DNA of 39,737 bases from CAYUAI01 sp964442745 (GTDB lineage Bacteria > Pseudomonadota > Gammaproteobacteria > S012-40). The notes beneath the pieces are model-generated. The model worked only from the letters and a program-made list of their open reading frames with translations. It was not told the DNA's origin and ran no database searches. The position numbers were made by a program, and so were the translations under genes. Shown one piece after another: positions 25,453-35,409 of the stretch (within the stretch, counting starts at the first letter, position 1; the number at the start of each line of letters is the position of its first letter). The stretch covers positions 1 to 39,737 of the forward strand of contig CAYUAI010000032.1 of assembly GCA_964442745.1 (NCBI GenBank). Direction: 5' to 3'.

Positions 25453-26286
25453 ATGCAAAGAAAATCCAATAAATTGAAACTTCATGGCTTTAATAATTTA
25501 ACCAAATCACTGAGTTTTAACATTTATGATATTTGTTACACGGCGACTGAGCAACAACGACGTGAATATATCGAGTATATCGATGAAGAGTATAATGCCG
25601 ATCGCTTAACGCGTATTTTGTATGAAGTATCATCAATCATCGGTGGCAATATCCTGAATGTTGCCCATCAGGATTATGATCCGCAAGGGGCTAGCGTTAC
25701 CATGCTCATCAGTGAGGAGCCGATAGCCACGGATAAATTGGTCGTCAAGGAAGGCAATATGAGTCATAGTACTGAGAAACCTGGTCCGTTGCCGGACTCC
25801 GTTGTCTCACACTTAGATAAAAGTCATATCACGGTACATACCTATCCAGAAAGTCATCCACACAAAGGGTTCAGTACCTTTCGTGCCGACATTGATGTAT
25901 CAACCTGCGGGCGTATTTCGCCGTTGCGAGCATTAAATTATCTGATTCATATCTTCGATTCAGACATTGTTACCATGGATTACCGGGTGCGTGGTTTTAC
26001 TCGCGATGTGTATGGTGAGAAGCATTTTATTGATCATAAAATAAACTCCATTCAGAATTTTATTTCACAAGATACTCAAGATCGATATCAAATGATTGAT
26101 GTAAATATTTATCAAGAAAATATTTTTCATACTAAAATGATTTTGAAAGAGTTTGAATTGGATAATTATTTGTTTGATATTTCAGAGTGTGATTTGCCGA
26201 AGGAGGAAGTACAAATCATCAGAAATCAATTACAGCAGGAAATGGTAGAAATATTTTATGGCAGAAATATTTCTGCTAAGGATTAG
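25453..26286 (+). CDS. speD: S-adenosylmethionine decarboxylase proenzyme (E. coli type)
   Basis: 277 residues from the ATG at 25453. KLKLHGFNNLTKSLSF then follows almost as in E. coli (264 aa). The open frame reaches back to a TTG at 25390, but that extension is low-complexity (runs of Met and Glu). The strong AAGGAGGAGG at 25420-25429 is too far from the ATG to be a normal ribosome site, so the start is uncertain. Self-cleavage should occur at the Lys-Ser in HLDKSHITVHTYPE, giving the pyruvoyl group. VSTCGRISPLRALNYL carries the conserved Cys. The product feeds spermidine synthesis. Confidence 0.95.
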   Translation: MQRKSNKLKLHGFNNLTKSLSFNIYDICYTATEQQRREYIEYIDEEYNADRLTRILYEVSSIIGGNILNVAHQDYDPQGASVTMLISEEPIATDKLVVKEGNMSHSTEKPGPLPDSVVSHLDKSHITVHTYPESHPHKGFSTFRADIDVSTCGRISPLRALNYLIHIFDSDIVTMDYRVRGFTRDVYGEKHFIDHKINSIQNFISQDTQDRYQMIDVNIYQENIFHTKMILKEFELDNYLFDISECDLPKEEVQIIRNQLQQEMVEIFYGRNISAKD

Positions 26287-26359
26287 CATCAGCGAGCGAT
26301 CGTGTTAATATTGGTGCAGCACGACAAAATCTCATCTAACGTCTTTTTAAAACCACTTT

Positions 26360-27514
26360 TTAAGACAACGTTGACCAGATGATTTCTTCACTGACTTTGT
26401 GCCTGATGATTTCCGGATCGATGAGTTTGACAATGGCAAGCGACTTGACATCCGTTTTTCTCAAGATGGGAGAACCATAATGTTTTCCGGTCGGTGATAA
26501 TAGTGCTTTGACAGTCGGTGTATTAACTTGACCTCCTCTTTTAGTTACGATACCAATTTCTTTATTGGCCAACTGAACGATGCTTCCGGGTGGATATAAA
26601 CCAAGTACCTTGACAAATACTTGAACAACGGAAGCATTGTCATGTTTGTTTTTGACAAGATAAATATCTCTGGCAGCGATGTCCGCTTTAATTGGCGTGC
26701 GATAAGTACGGCCAGTAATTTTAGCACAATAGACATCAGCTACATTTAATAAGACGGCCCCAATGGGTAACTCATTGTCACTTAAACCTAAAGGGTAACC
26801 TTTACCATCTCGGGTCTCGTGATGCTTTTCCACAAAGTCGAGCCAGTTTTCATCCTCAATTTCCAATGATTTTAACAAGCGAGTACTGTCGGCAGGGTGT
26901 GCATCAATAATGTGCCTTTGTTCGTCCGTTAACGGGCTTGATTGGGTTTGCAGCTCATCCTGTAGCAGGGCAAGTGAAATATTCATGGTTAATGCCGCCC
27001 CGAGTAGTGAGCGGCGCTTATTCTTATTCCAATTAAGAAAACCCGCGGCTAATTCACATAAGATGGCGGTATGCAGTGAGTGCTTTACGGTATAGTTACT
27101 TTTTCCATCTAATAATATTTTTGCGAGTGCGGTATCCGGTGATTTTTCGCATAACACTTGTATACGTGAAATAATCGTAGAGAGCAACGCGTTGATATCT
27201 ACTTCTTTGGGGGAAACAAAAATTACTTTCAATTCGTCTTCTAGTTTTTCAAAACGCTTAATCACGGATGAAATTTTAAATACAAGATGCTTCTCGTATC
27301 CTTTATTTTTTTTAATGGCGGATAAGGCATTAACTAATTCTTTATCAATCGTATATAAATCGGTGTGTTTGGATAAGTTTAAGGCAACAGTAAAGCTTAG
27401 CACTGTGCCTTTTTCAGCTAATAAAATGCCGTCACTATCGTAAATGGGTACAGATAGTGGGTGATCGGCGATAATCAAACTTCTTGGTAATGAGCTAAGT
27501 TTAGGTTGTATCAT
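26360..27514 (-). CDS. Degenerate HD-GYP domain protein
   Basis: 384 residues. After a variable N-terminal part, the HD-GYP region spans about residues 140-290. It keeps KHSLHTA, the later HPADSTRLL, HHETRDGKGYPLGL and LNVADVYCAKITGRTYR. The LLHDIGK segment that should carry the HD pair reads LTMNISL, so two metal ligands are missing. Catalytic c-di-GMP hydrolysis is therefore unlikely, and it may act as a binder. This ALTMNI variant is known to me from other proteobacteria. The C-terminal domain begins near YPPGSIVQLANKEIG. It is monocistronic. Confidence 0.85.
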   Translation of the reverse strand: MIQPKLSSLPRSLIIADHPLSVPIYDSDGILLAEKGTVLSFTVALNLSKHTDLYTIDKELVNALSAIKKNKGYEKHLVFKISSVIKRFEKLEDELKVIFVSPKEVDINALLSTIISRIQVLCEKSPDTALAKILLDGKSNYTVKHSLHTAILCELAAGFLNWNKNKRRSLLGAALTMNISLALLQDELQTQSSPLTDEQRHIIDAHPADSTRLLKSLEIEDENWLDFVEKHHETRDGKGYPLGLSDNELPIGAVLLNVADVYCAKITGRTYRTPIKADIAARDIYLVKNKHDNASVVQVFVKVLGLYPPGSIVQLANKEIGIVTKRGGQVNTPTVKALLSPTGKHYGSPILRKTDVKSLAIVKLIDPEIIRHKVSEEIIWSTLS

Positions 27515-27731
27515 GACTAAGCAATTTAGAATTCTTTTCGATCCGTGATAAAATTATTTCTGTCTCAAATCCATCGGGTGGCGCTGAATAGAACTTTAGG
27601 TTTTAGCTAGCAGTTGTTACTCAGGCCGCAGGTTTGGTTGGTTTTTGATCGAAATGAGAATTTAATGGGATGCCATGTGATCGGTTTTTCACCTCATCGT
27701 TCATCCATCTTAGCCCGTTCTTCCCTCGCAA

Positions 27732-27776
27732 AAACATTAAAAAACCCGCCAGAGGAGAGCGGGTTTTTTAATGTTT
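27732..27776. terminator. Strong bidirectional Rho-independent terminator
   Basis: A perfect 18-base stem, AAACATTAAAAAACCCGC at 27732-27749 with its complement at 27759-27776, and a 9-base loop. It has a CCCGC/GCGGG core flanked by A6 and T6, so it works in both directions. It lies 18 bases after the stop of the ModA-like gene on the minus strand and terminates that transcript. Confidence 0.92.
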
Positions 27777-27793
27777 AAATTTAAGATCAAATA

Positions 27794-29260
27794 TTATCTA
27801 TTTCTCAACCAATCTCTACATGAGTGATGGCCATTTCGATCTGTCGCAACTGACACGCCGTTAACAGGTTTCGCATAGCATTTACCACCATCGATTTGTG
27901 CTGCAGTTAATCCAGTAAAGCCCCCCGCAGTATAAACTGCTTGACCTTCTGGACTGCGTAAGAAATTAATGAATTTACGTCCACGTCTTTTATTTTTTGA
28001 TGTTGCCAATAAAGCCAAGGAATAAATTTTATCCGCATTAACACCCACCGTATTAGGAATGCCTAAGTTAGCAATATCTTGTGTGCCCATCATACCTTGA
28101 ACTTGAAAATTACCGTGATTCAATTGATAAGCCAGCTCAGTAATCCAAACGTAACCCACATCAACCGGAACAAATCCTGGTTTATTCAAAATTCCGTTGG
28201 GTGTTTCAACATGATGTACACGAGACTCGTGAGTGTTAAATTTATTCAATACGGCATATTCACAAAAGACTAAGTCGTCTACTGTACCACAGCCATTGTC
28301 AACTAAATTATGTGAGGTGTGATTTTCCCCAGCATCGCCCTCAAGAGGATCACCCGAACCCGGCAGGCGTTTAGCACCTGGCGATGATGGATGTGGTGTA
28401 GCCACAGCTTGCAATGCTGATTCTAGCCACTCAGCGGCTGTTTTAGTGGCAGTCTCCATGGTATCGTCACCATAACGATAAGTCATTGTGATTGATGTAT
28501 TAGCCGCTGCATGACTGTTAATGTAAGCATCGACTTTTTTCATATAACCATTAGCCGCGTTATGAATGCCTTCGTTAATATGGTCAAGCGAAGAAGCAAC
28601 GATATCGCCTGATAATAAATCCATGGCGATATCAAATTGTTTGTCAAAGTCTATATCGGCAGTATAACGATCCGCACCAATCGCTTCTGGATTAACCACT
28701 TTAACCATCAAATCCAAACGATTAGCAATATAGGGTACCGCTTTATCAATGAAGCCACTGTTTGCCAAATCTTGCATCAAATTATAATTAGTGGAAGCAA
28801 ACACATCAAAGTTAACTTGAATGTTGTTTGGCAAAAAGTTACGGTCTTCATCATTACCTAGCAGCATGCAACCTGATTTAATTTGTTTTCGGATTTGACC
28901 GGGTGGAATTAATTGTACATAGTAGCGGTTTGCTTTGTCATTTAAATCAGCTAAAGTGAAACCATTAGCATCATTCGGGCGGTAAGCCGGCTCGCTACCA
29001 TCTCCTTTGCCTATCCAAACATTAAACTCTTGCATTGATTTTTCAAATACAACCCATTGGTTACCTGCCATGCCTAAATTGAGTTTTGATCGATCCGCAT
29101 TACCATGGAATTCTGTCGCACGGTCTGCCGGTAAAAAAGCACAAGTCCCTTGTAAGGTATAGCTGCTGGGTGGACTGGCAAATGCAGAAGAGCTACCTAA
29201 TAGAATCGCACTAACAAATTGTGCTAATAATGCTTTTTTAAATTGATTTTTCATGGGCAT
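27794..29260 (-). CDS. ModA-like periplasmic substrate-binding protein
   Basis: 488 residues, longer than ModA (about 250). It has a signal peptide at residues 1-28 (LLAQFVSAILLGSSSAFA). Lobe signatures of type II binding proteins are visible: VNFDVFASTNYNLMQDL, then AVPYIANRLDLMVKV, and near the end YSLALLATSKNKRRGRKF and FLRSPEGQAVYTAGGFTGLT. About 200 extra residues sit between the lobes and at the ends, with at least six Cys that may form disulfides. Molybdate, tungstate or another oxyanion is possible, but no permease or ATPase is adjacent. GAGAGG precedes the ATG. A strong terminator follows. Confidence 0.8.
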   Translation of the reverse strand: MPMKNQFKKALLAQFVSAILLGSSSAFASPPSSYTLQGTCAFLPADRATEFHGNADRSKLNLGMAGNQWVVFEKSMQEFNVWIGKGDGSEPAYRPNDANGFTLADLNDKANRYYVQLIPPGQIRKQIKSGCMLLGNDEDRNFLPNNIQVNFDVFASTNYNLMQDLANSGFIDKAVPYIANRLDLMVKVVNPEAIGADRYTADIDFDKQFDIAMDLLSGDIVASSLDHINEGIHNAANGYMKKVDAYINSHAAANTSITMTYRYGDDTMETATKTAAEWLESALQAVATPHPSSPGAKRLPGSGDPLEGDAGENHTSHNLVDNGCGTVDDLVFCEYAVLNKFNTHESRVHHVETPNGILNKPGFVPVDVGYVWITELAYQLNHGNFQVQGMMGTQDIANLGIPNTVGVNADKIYSLALLATSKNKRRGRKFINFLRSPEGQAVYTAGGFTGLTAAQIDGGKCYAKPVNGVSVATDRNGHHSCRDWLRNR

Positions 29261-29749
29261 ATTAAACCTCTCCGGTGACTGAATAATTGTTTAATTGAAT
29301 GCCCGAAACCACCAGGTAACCAGTATATGACATTAATGCACTCCTACAGGAAGATGATAATGCAAGCAAACACAAGAAAATATATTATTAAAGATCATTA
29401 GATCGGGTTTTGTAAAAAACATAATGTACCTTCATTAGTGCTGTTTGCTAATTATTTAACGACTTATTTTGTTAAATTGATCACAGATGTTGCGAAGTAA
29501 TAAAGCGTCCACTGCATCACAAATTGTAGCAATAATTTCATGTCAATCAACAAAAATGAGGCTCAAATCTCGGTTTCAACAGATAATCAGGATGTAGCGA
29601 TTCTATTTCGAGCTTTTGTGATCAAATAACCGGCTGAAAATGACGATTGCACGGAGGTAGAATAACGCATAGAGTCCGAGATGCACGTCGCCTATTCCTA
29701 GTGTTATAATCGCAAGCTTGCACTGTTTAGGAACAAAGTCATAGCTATC
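29261..29749. other. Long divergent intergenic region
   Basis: About 490 AT-rich bases between the ModA-like gene (leftward) and the helicase remnant (rightward). I see no gene or RNA. TTGATCACAGATGTTG near 29477 has a weak Crp/Fnr-like half-site look, which I do not push further. Confidence 0.4.
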
Positions 29750-32054
29750 ATGATGGTTAATCAAGCCAAGAAAAAATCAAGAATCAAGCAAAAGACACCA
29801 AAACCCCCTCGCTATCAAGGCTGGCTGAGTAATGACGAGCAAGAAATTGCTCCGCGCCAATATCGAGCTAGTCAAGAACTAATGAAAATCGAGAAAATTC
29901 CAGCCTCTCAAGAGTTTTTTGATCATTACATCGTTTATTCGGCTCATGGTGAATCATCTTATCAGGTTGAGATACGCTCATTAAGCACACATATTAATAG
30001 CTGCTGTTGTCCAGACTATCAAGTGAATCGCCTAGGAACATGCAAACATATCGAAGCGACATTATTAAAACTAAAAAACCGGCGCAAGCGTCGCTTTCAA
30101 CAAGTGGCAGAGATAGGATCTCAACCAATCGAAATTTTTTTGGATCGTCGGGATGAGGCGATTAAGATCTGTTGGCCTGGCCACAGTAAACGACGCACAA
30201 AAGCCCATGACATACTTGAACCTTATTTTTCTGTTGATGGTATTATTATTGAGGGCTCACGTAAAAATAGGTTAGCGCAATATCAACAATCGAGTTTTTT
30301 CTATCTCGCCAACTATGAACAAGTTCGTCCTGACGGACAAGAAATGAACAAAATATTAGCCCCTGATATCATTACTATTGATGAAGCTCAGCGCATCAAC
30401 AACTGGCAAACAAAAATTGCTAATGCGGTAAAAAAACTTTCCAGTCGTTATGCATTTGTATTGACAGGGACGCCGATTGAAAACCGTATTGACGAAATCT
30501 ATTCGATTGTGCAATTTCTCGATCCCCACATTTTTGGTCCTTTATTTCGCTTTAATCGAGATTTCTATCAATGAGACGAAGAGGGTCGAGCCACGGGTTA
30601 TAAAGACCTGGATGAGTTACATCAACGTTTGCAATCCATTATGTTGCGCCGACGCAAAGAACAAGTGGAAGGCGAGTTACCTGGCAGAACCATTAACAAT
30701 TATTTTGTGGGGATGGACAAGGAACAATCGAGCCGTTATATCAAATATAAAGAAATGGTCGCTCGCCCTCACTGCCAAAGCGAAACCTCGCCCTCTGACG
30801 AAAGAAGAAATGGATAAGCTGAAAAGATGGCTTGCCTGTATACGCATGTTATGTAATACCACCTATATTTTAGATCAAAATCATCCTAACTCTCCTAAAA
30901 TAAAAGAACTCGCTAAAATATTGCGAGGAGATCTTAGCTGATGGGAATCACAAGGTCATTATTTTTTCTGAATGAGAAAGAATGCTTGTGCGCCAGTATC
31001 TGGACAAAAAAGGATTTTATTTTTTCTGGCACACAGGTTCAACCCCTCAGAAAAAAAGACGCGAACAAATTAATCGGTTTAAAAAAGAAGAGCAATGTGG
31101 ATTTTTTCTCTCCACCGATTCAGGTAGTGTGGGATTAAATTTACAAGTCGCAGATATCGTCATTAATCTAGATTTTCTCTTGGAATCCTGCCAAACGTTG
31201 AACAACGCATGTTGCATTTATTGGAACAAAAAAGTTTTCTCGCTAAAGAAATCATGGATGGTCTTGGCGATGTAAAAGAGATGAGCTTGCCCTCCGGCAG
31301 AGCAGCATTTCTCGAACGACTCGAATCGCTGCTGGACAATACCGCCACTTCCTATCCAGGAAAAACGCCATCACCCATTCAGCCATCAGAAAATACTTTA
31401 CTTCAATGGCAACAACAACTGGATTTAATTGAAGTCTATGACACCCAAAATCAACAAACCGTCGTCGCTGTTACTAAAGCGCTTGAAAATGTCGGTGCCT
31501 CTTTGCTAACAAAGAATATAACGGAACATTTCTCAGATAAAGAGCTAAAACTAGAGCTATTAGATCGAAAAACATTCGACACCATTCAACGCCTAATTGA
31601 AGCTGGCGTATTAGCGACGACCGAGCATACCCCTCAAATATTGCATCACGCCAACGATATTGTCGTTGATCAAAATGAATTACGTAAAAAAAGGTTACCA
31701 GAATCGCAGGTGCAGTTTTCAAAAGCGGAGCATAAACAACGAATGGCAACAGTATTAGCTAGTGGTAACTTTATTTTTGAAGCACTGGCTCCTATGTCTG
31801 AGGCCATCTAAACCGCCTGACAATCACTAGCTCACTTAGTGGGTGACCCCGCGAGGGAAGAAATTTCAACTCAGTTTATTGAATTGCGCCTGAGCAAAGA
31901 AAACCTGGTGCCACAAGAAACGGCAGTACTCGTTAAGCTCTTTCGGAAAAACCAACAAACGAATGATACTTTATTGGCTAAGGAATTAATTAACAAAGCG
32001 AGTCATCTTATAGAATATATTGCTGCCGTATATAACCAAGAAGAAGCGGTTTAA
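29750..32054 (+). pseudogene. SWIM-domain SNF2/DEAD-type helicase, decayed
   Basis: The pieces read as one ancestral helicase. A SWIM zinc finger (SCCCPDYQVNRLGTCKH) and motif II with its following region (IITIDEAQRINNW, VLTGTPIENR) lie in the first piece (29750-30574). An in-frame TGA ends it at 30574, yet the same frame continues with LDELHQRLQSIMLRRRKEQVE. A +1 shift near 30765 and another near 30930 follow. TGA at 30973-30975 sits where the family has Trp in FSEWE. HTGSTPQKKRREQINRF and STDSGSVGLNLQ are motifs of the second lobe. Walker A (motif I) and motif VI (QRxxR) are both deleted, and two more stops lie at 31809 and 31818. It cannot make an active helicase. Confidence 0.9.
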
Positions 32055-32491
32055 TTTTTTGAATTAATACTATTTTAGAGGTATACCTGAATCAAAAAAT
32101 AACAAGTCGACGATCTTTGAATGTTTCATAGAGCGTTCGATAGTTTGCAACCATTGGTCGAGGGATATGAATGCCGTCCCAGTTTTGCAAAGAAAATATA
32201 GTAAAGAATAAAGCGATGTTGCTTTTGCTATGTGCAGCTTTTAGGGTGTTGGATTTTTGACGTTCATCAGTAATTGAAAATGACAGCACAAACTATGAGT
32301 GGTAATGGTGTTAGTCCACTATTGGTAGGGCTTAATTGCCAAAGAAATTCATCTAGGGTTGATCGGAACAGGGCCACAAAGGTCTGGGTTCTGTCAAAAA
32401 AGTTGGTATAGTTCAAACTTAAGTGTAAAATCCCCCTAATTTAGTTTTTTTGCTCATTTAAAATCATGGGCATCGAATAAGGAGGTTAGCT
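32055..32491. other. Intergenic stretch with an unassigned minus-strand open frame
   Basis: A 65-codon minus-strand frame at 32092-32289 (starts MLSFSITDERQKSN, ends TFKDRRLVIF) has compositional looks of protein but no ribosome site, and I do not recognise it. It may be a gene remnant. The stretch 32290-32450 has no gene I can support. AAGGAGG at about 32479 belongs to the next gene. Confidence 0.3.
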
Positions 32492-33316
32492 GTGCTAAAA
32501 GAAAGTGAGCAAAATCTAAACTTTCGCCAGAAAAATGAACTCGAATATCATCGAAAACACGCACTTGATAATAAGGCAATACTGGACAAGCCATTTTCTT
32601 GGGATGTTCTTGAGCAATCATCTCGGCGATGGTGGAATGCTTATTGGCAGATGTACGCTTATCTCAAAGAGTTGAATTTAACGAATAAGCGTGTGCTTAT
32701 CGTCGGATGTGGGTTTGGCGACGATGCGCTGCGTTTGGCAAAGCTTGGGGCCGATGTTTATGCCTTTGATTTGAGTCCCGACTCACTGTCTATCGCAAAA
32801 GCTCTGGCAGAGCGAGAAGGACTGAAGATTTCGTTTGAAGAGATGCCGGCAGAATCATTGAAATATGAAAATAAATTTTTCGATTTCGTGATTGCAAGAG
32901 ATATTCTTCACCATGTAGATATTCCGCGTGCAATGAGCGAGATCTGTCGTGTCTCGAAACCGAATGCATTGTTCATCGTTAACGAAATCTATTCCCACTC
33001 TTTCATGGATCGCATTAGGCATTCTGCACTGGTGGAAAAAATACTTTATCCTCGAATGCAGCGCTTTATCTATGGTGTAGAAAAACCTTATATTACAGAG
33101 GATGAACGAAAGTTGACGGAAGTCGATATTCAGGCGATAACGACAGCGTTGCAGCCTCTTGAATTTAAAAAGCACTTCAATTTTTTTGTCACGCGAATTG
33201 TACCTGGCAGATATGAGACCTTGTCAAAAATTGACCGGATACTTCTGATCATGCTCAAACCGTTAGCTCATTTATTGGCTGGGCGAGTGGTTTTTGCTGG
33301 CCATATTTCCGAGTGA
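32492..33316 (+). CDS. Class I SAM-dependent methyltransferase
   Basis: 274 residues from a GTG at 32492, preceded by a strong AAGGAGG. Motif I is VLIVGCGFGDDALRLA near residues 68-83. The acidic residue of motif II is in DVYAFDLSPDSL, and FDFVIARDILHHV is motif IV. It is a methyltransferase type 11/25 fold with a C-terminal extension. Its substrate is unknown. Flanked by a decayed helicase and a repeat, it probably belongs to the mobile or accessory part of the chromosome. Confidence 0.88.
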   Translation: MLKESEQNLNFRQKNELEYHRKHALDNKAILDKPFSWDVLEQSSRRWWNAYWQMYAYLKELNLTNKRVLIVGCGFGDDALRLAKLGADVYAFDLSPDSLSIAKALAEREGLKISFEEMPAESLKYENKFFDFVIARDILHHVDIPRAMSEICRVSKPNALFIVNEIYSHSFMDRIRHSALVEKILYPRMQRFIYGVEKPYITEDERKLTEVDIQAITTALQPLEFKKHFNFFVTRIVPGRYETLSKIDRILLIMLKPLAHLLAGRVVFAGHISE

Positions 33317-33379
33317 TGCATTAAAATATCGATAATGAATTGATTTTAGCCGGTGCCGTTAAATTAGTTATTGGAATAA

Positions 33380-33585
33380 TAAGGAATGGGAACACACTCA
33401 CTTCCCATTTTGGCATCTTATCTTTGGCCTGTCTTCGCCTAAAGCGCCTACTTTTGGTGCCCGCTCTTCAATCAAAAAATGCTCACTTTAGCCCGGCTAG
33501 AGCGACGTTTTTTCTCAGCCAGAACAAACAAATACAAACCAAATCTAAGCGAAAAACAGGGAAGTTATTCCATGCCCATTCCTAA
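33380..33585. repeat. Dispersed repeat copy 2, MITE-like
   Basis: About 206 bases with imperfect terminal inverted repeats. The left end has TAAGGAATGGG then ACTTCCC. The right end read in reverse has TTAGGAATGGG then ACTTCCC (about 19 of 28 positions matching). It contains the 24-base core at 33433-33456 that is identical to 6000-6023. A 81-codon open frame inside it is not credible as a gene. The size and ends fit a miniature inverted-repeat element. Confidence 0.55.
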
Positions 33586-33710
33586 TCTATTATATTAGAT
33601 ATTGGCTCAATATGGATTCCGGGGTCTTATTCGACCACTTGCAGTAAAAAAACCAATTTGGACAATAATTTACAGATTTAGCACACAATACAATCATTTT
33701 CTGCATGTAA

Positions 33711-33947
33711 TTTAACCGAATCAACCGTTACAGTCTGAAATTCATTCACGCCCTTGGAATCCATATTGAGCCTTCTTTTATTTCACCATCGATCATTGCC
33801 TATATCAACTACAAAGTGATGCATGGTCATACCATCAAAGACACTGAAAAACCGAGTCGACTGATGACACAATGGAGCCAGCTGTCGATAGGTGTTATGA
33901 CATTATTCGGCATTGGCTACCTGTGGTTAATTACAATGAAGAGATAA
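33711..33947 (+). pseudogene. C-terminal remnant of an Nramp-like metal transporter
   Basis: An open frame without a start runs from 33711 (after a TAA) to a TAA at 33945-33947. It reads PSFISPSIIAYINYKVMHG, then KPSRLMTQWSQLSIGVM and FGIGYLWLITMKR. This resembles the last two membrane segments of Nramp-type transporters, with the KPS / WS linker between them. It ends six bases before the intact transporter at 33954. It may be what is left of a tandem paralogue. The assignment is from pattern memory. Confidence 0.45.
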
Positions 33948-33953
33948 TAAAAT

Positions 33954-35204
33954 ATGTCTAGCACTCAAAAGCAAAGCCGTCAACCCAGCTTATTCTCAAT
34001 CATTATTCCCGGCATTCTCATTGCGGCGACGGGTGTCGGAGCCGGCGATCTAGCTACCGCCAGTTTTGCGGGTAGCCAATTAGGCTTGGCCATTTTATGG
34101 GCTGTTGTTATTGGTTCGATTTTTAAGCTGGTGCTCACTGAAGGTTTAGCCCGTTGGCAACTCGTGACAGGGCAATCACTGCTAGAAGGGTTAGTAAAAA
34201 GCCTGGGACCCTATTTCGCCTGGTTGTTTTTGCCTTATTTATTGTTATGGTCCTTCTTCGTCGGCTCGGCGCTGATGAGTGCCTGCGGTGCGACCTTGCA
34301 TGCGATGTTTCCCATCTTTGAAGAGGCCGCTCAAGCTAAAATTGTATTCGGTATTGTTTGCAGTTTGCTGGGACTGATATTGGTCTTACTGGGTGGTTTT
34401 AAATTGTTTGAGAGAATGATGGCGCTTAGTGTTGCCATCATGTTTACTGTGGTACTGGTGACGGCGGCGATATTATGGCCGGGAATGGGTGAGATAATAC
34501 AAGGACTGATTGTGCCCAGCATTCCTGATGCGGAGAGTAAAGGCATCGCTTGGACCATTGCACTGATTGGCGGTGTAGGTGGCACTCTGACCATTCTTTG
34601 TTATGGTTATTGGATAAAGGAGAAAGGTCGCAACTCCGCTGAATATATTCGTACCTGCCGCATTGATCTGGCAACAGGTTATTTACTCACGGCGGTGTTT
34701 GGCATCGCAATGGTGATCATTGGTAGCCATTTGGACTTAAGTGGTAAGGGCGCTGATTTACTGGTAACGCTGGCCAATACTTTAGCACAACCGTTGGGCG
34801 AGATAGGACGCTGGCTATTTCTTATTGGTGCTTTCGGCGCGGTATTTAGCAGTTTATTAGGGGTATGGCAGGCGGTACCGTATTTGTTTGCTGACATTTA
34901 TCGATTATGTATTCACCAACAACCGCACAAGACTGTTGACACACAGGCTTGGCCTTATCGTGGTTATTTGTTTGCCTTAGCACTTGTCCCCATGCTGGGT
35001 TTAATGATAAGTTTTAAGCAGATTCAGCAATTTTACGGCATCATCGGAGCCGCATTTCTCCCCCTGCTAGCGATTGCGCTATTGATAATGAACAGCAAAC
35101 GTAAACGGTTAGGACAATACGCTAATCGTTGGCCTAGCCAAGCGCTGCTAAGTACCACTGTGATATTTTTTGCGGGAATGGCGTGGATGAAATGGAGTGG
35201 CTAG
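33954..35204 (+). CDS. Divergent Nramp-family metal transporter
   Basis: 416 residues with about 11 membrane segments. TM1 reads IIPGILIAATGVGAGDLATA. The place of the canonical metal-binding DPGN is taken by GAGD. In the TM6 position IGGVGGTLTILCYGYW lacks the MPH motif. The overall architecture and the LWAVVIGSIFKLVLTEGLARW region are Nramp-like (COG1914). It probably moves a divalent cation, but the changed sites mean Mn2+/Fe2+ specificity should not be assumed. An Nramp-like remnant precedes it. Confidence 0.82.
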   Translation: MSSTQKQSRQPSLFSIIIPGILIAATGVGAGDLATASFAGSQLGLAILWAVVIGSIFKLVLTEGLARWQLVTGQSLLEGLVKSLGPYFAWLFLPYLLLWSFFVGSALMSACGATLHAMFPIFEEAAQAKIVFGIVCSLLGLILVLLGGFKLFERMMALSVAIMFTVVLVTAAILWPGMGEIIQGLIVPSIPDAESKGIAWTIALIGGVGGTLTILCYGYWIKEKGRNSAEYIRTCRIDLATGYLLTAVFGIAMVIIGSHLDLSGKGADLLVTLANTLAQPLGEIGRWLFLIGAFGAVFSSLLGVWQAVPYLFADIYRLCIHQQPHKTVDTQAWPYRGYLFALALVPMLGLMISFKQIQQFYGIIGAAFLPLLAIALLIMNSKRKRLGQYANRWPSQALLSTTVIFFAGMAWMKWSG

Positions 35205-35409
35205 GCGCCATCTCAACACTTAACAGCCACCTGAAAGAACGGCATGTATTAATCAAAAATCACTCGCATAACGGGGTGGTAATCAGCCATCTTGCCGACT
35301 TGTGTCGCAAAACGGTAACATACTCATTTAGTGATGCGATATAATTCGCTATCATTCAATCATCTTATCACAAAACAACGACTGATAATTGGGCAATTAC
35401 GGTAGCCAT

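Noticed and set aside
30572..30975. TGA read as Trp (stop-codon recoding) in the helicase gene
   Set aside because: One TGA sits at a conserved Trp. However, the gene also has frameshifts, missing motifs and other stops, and neighbouring genes use TGA as a normal stop.
33340..33585. 81-codon open frame in the repeat element
   Set aside because: It coincides with the MITE-like repeat and has no ribosome site or protein features.
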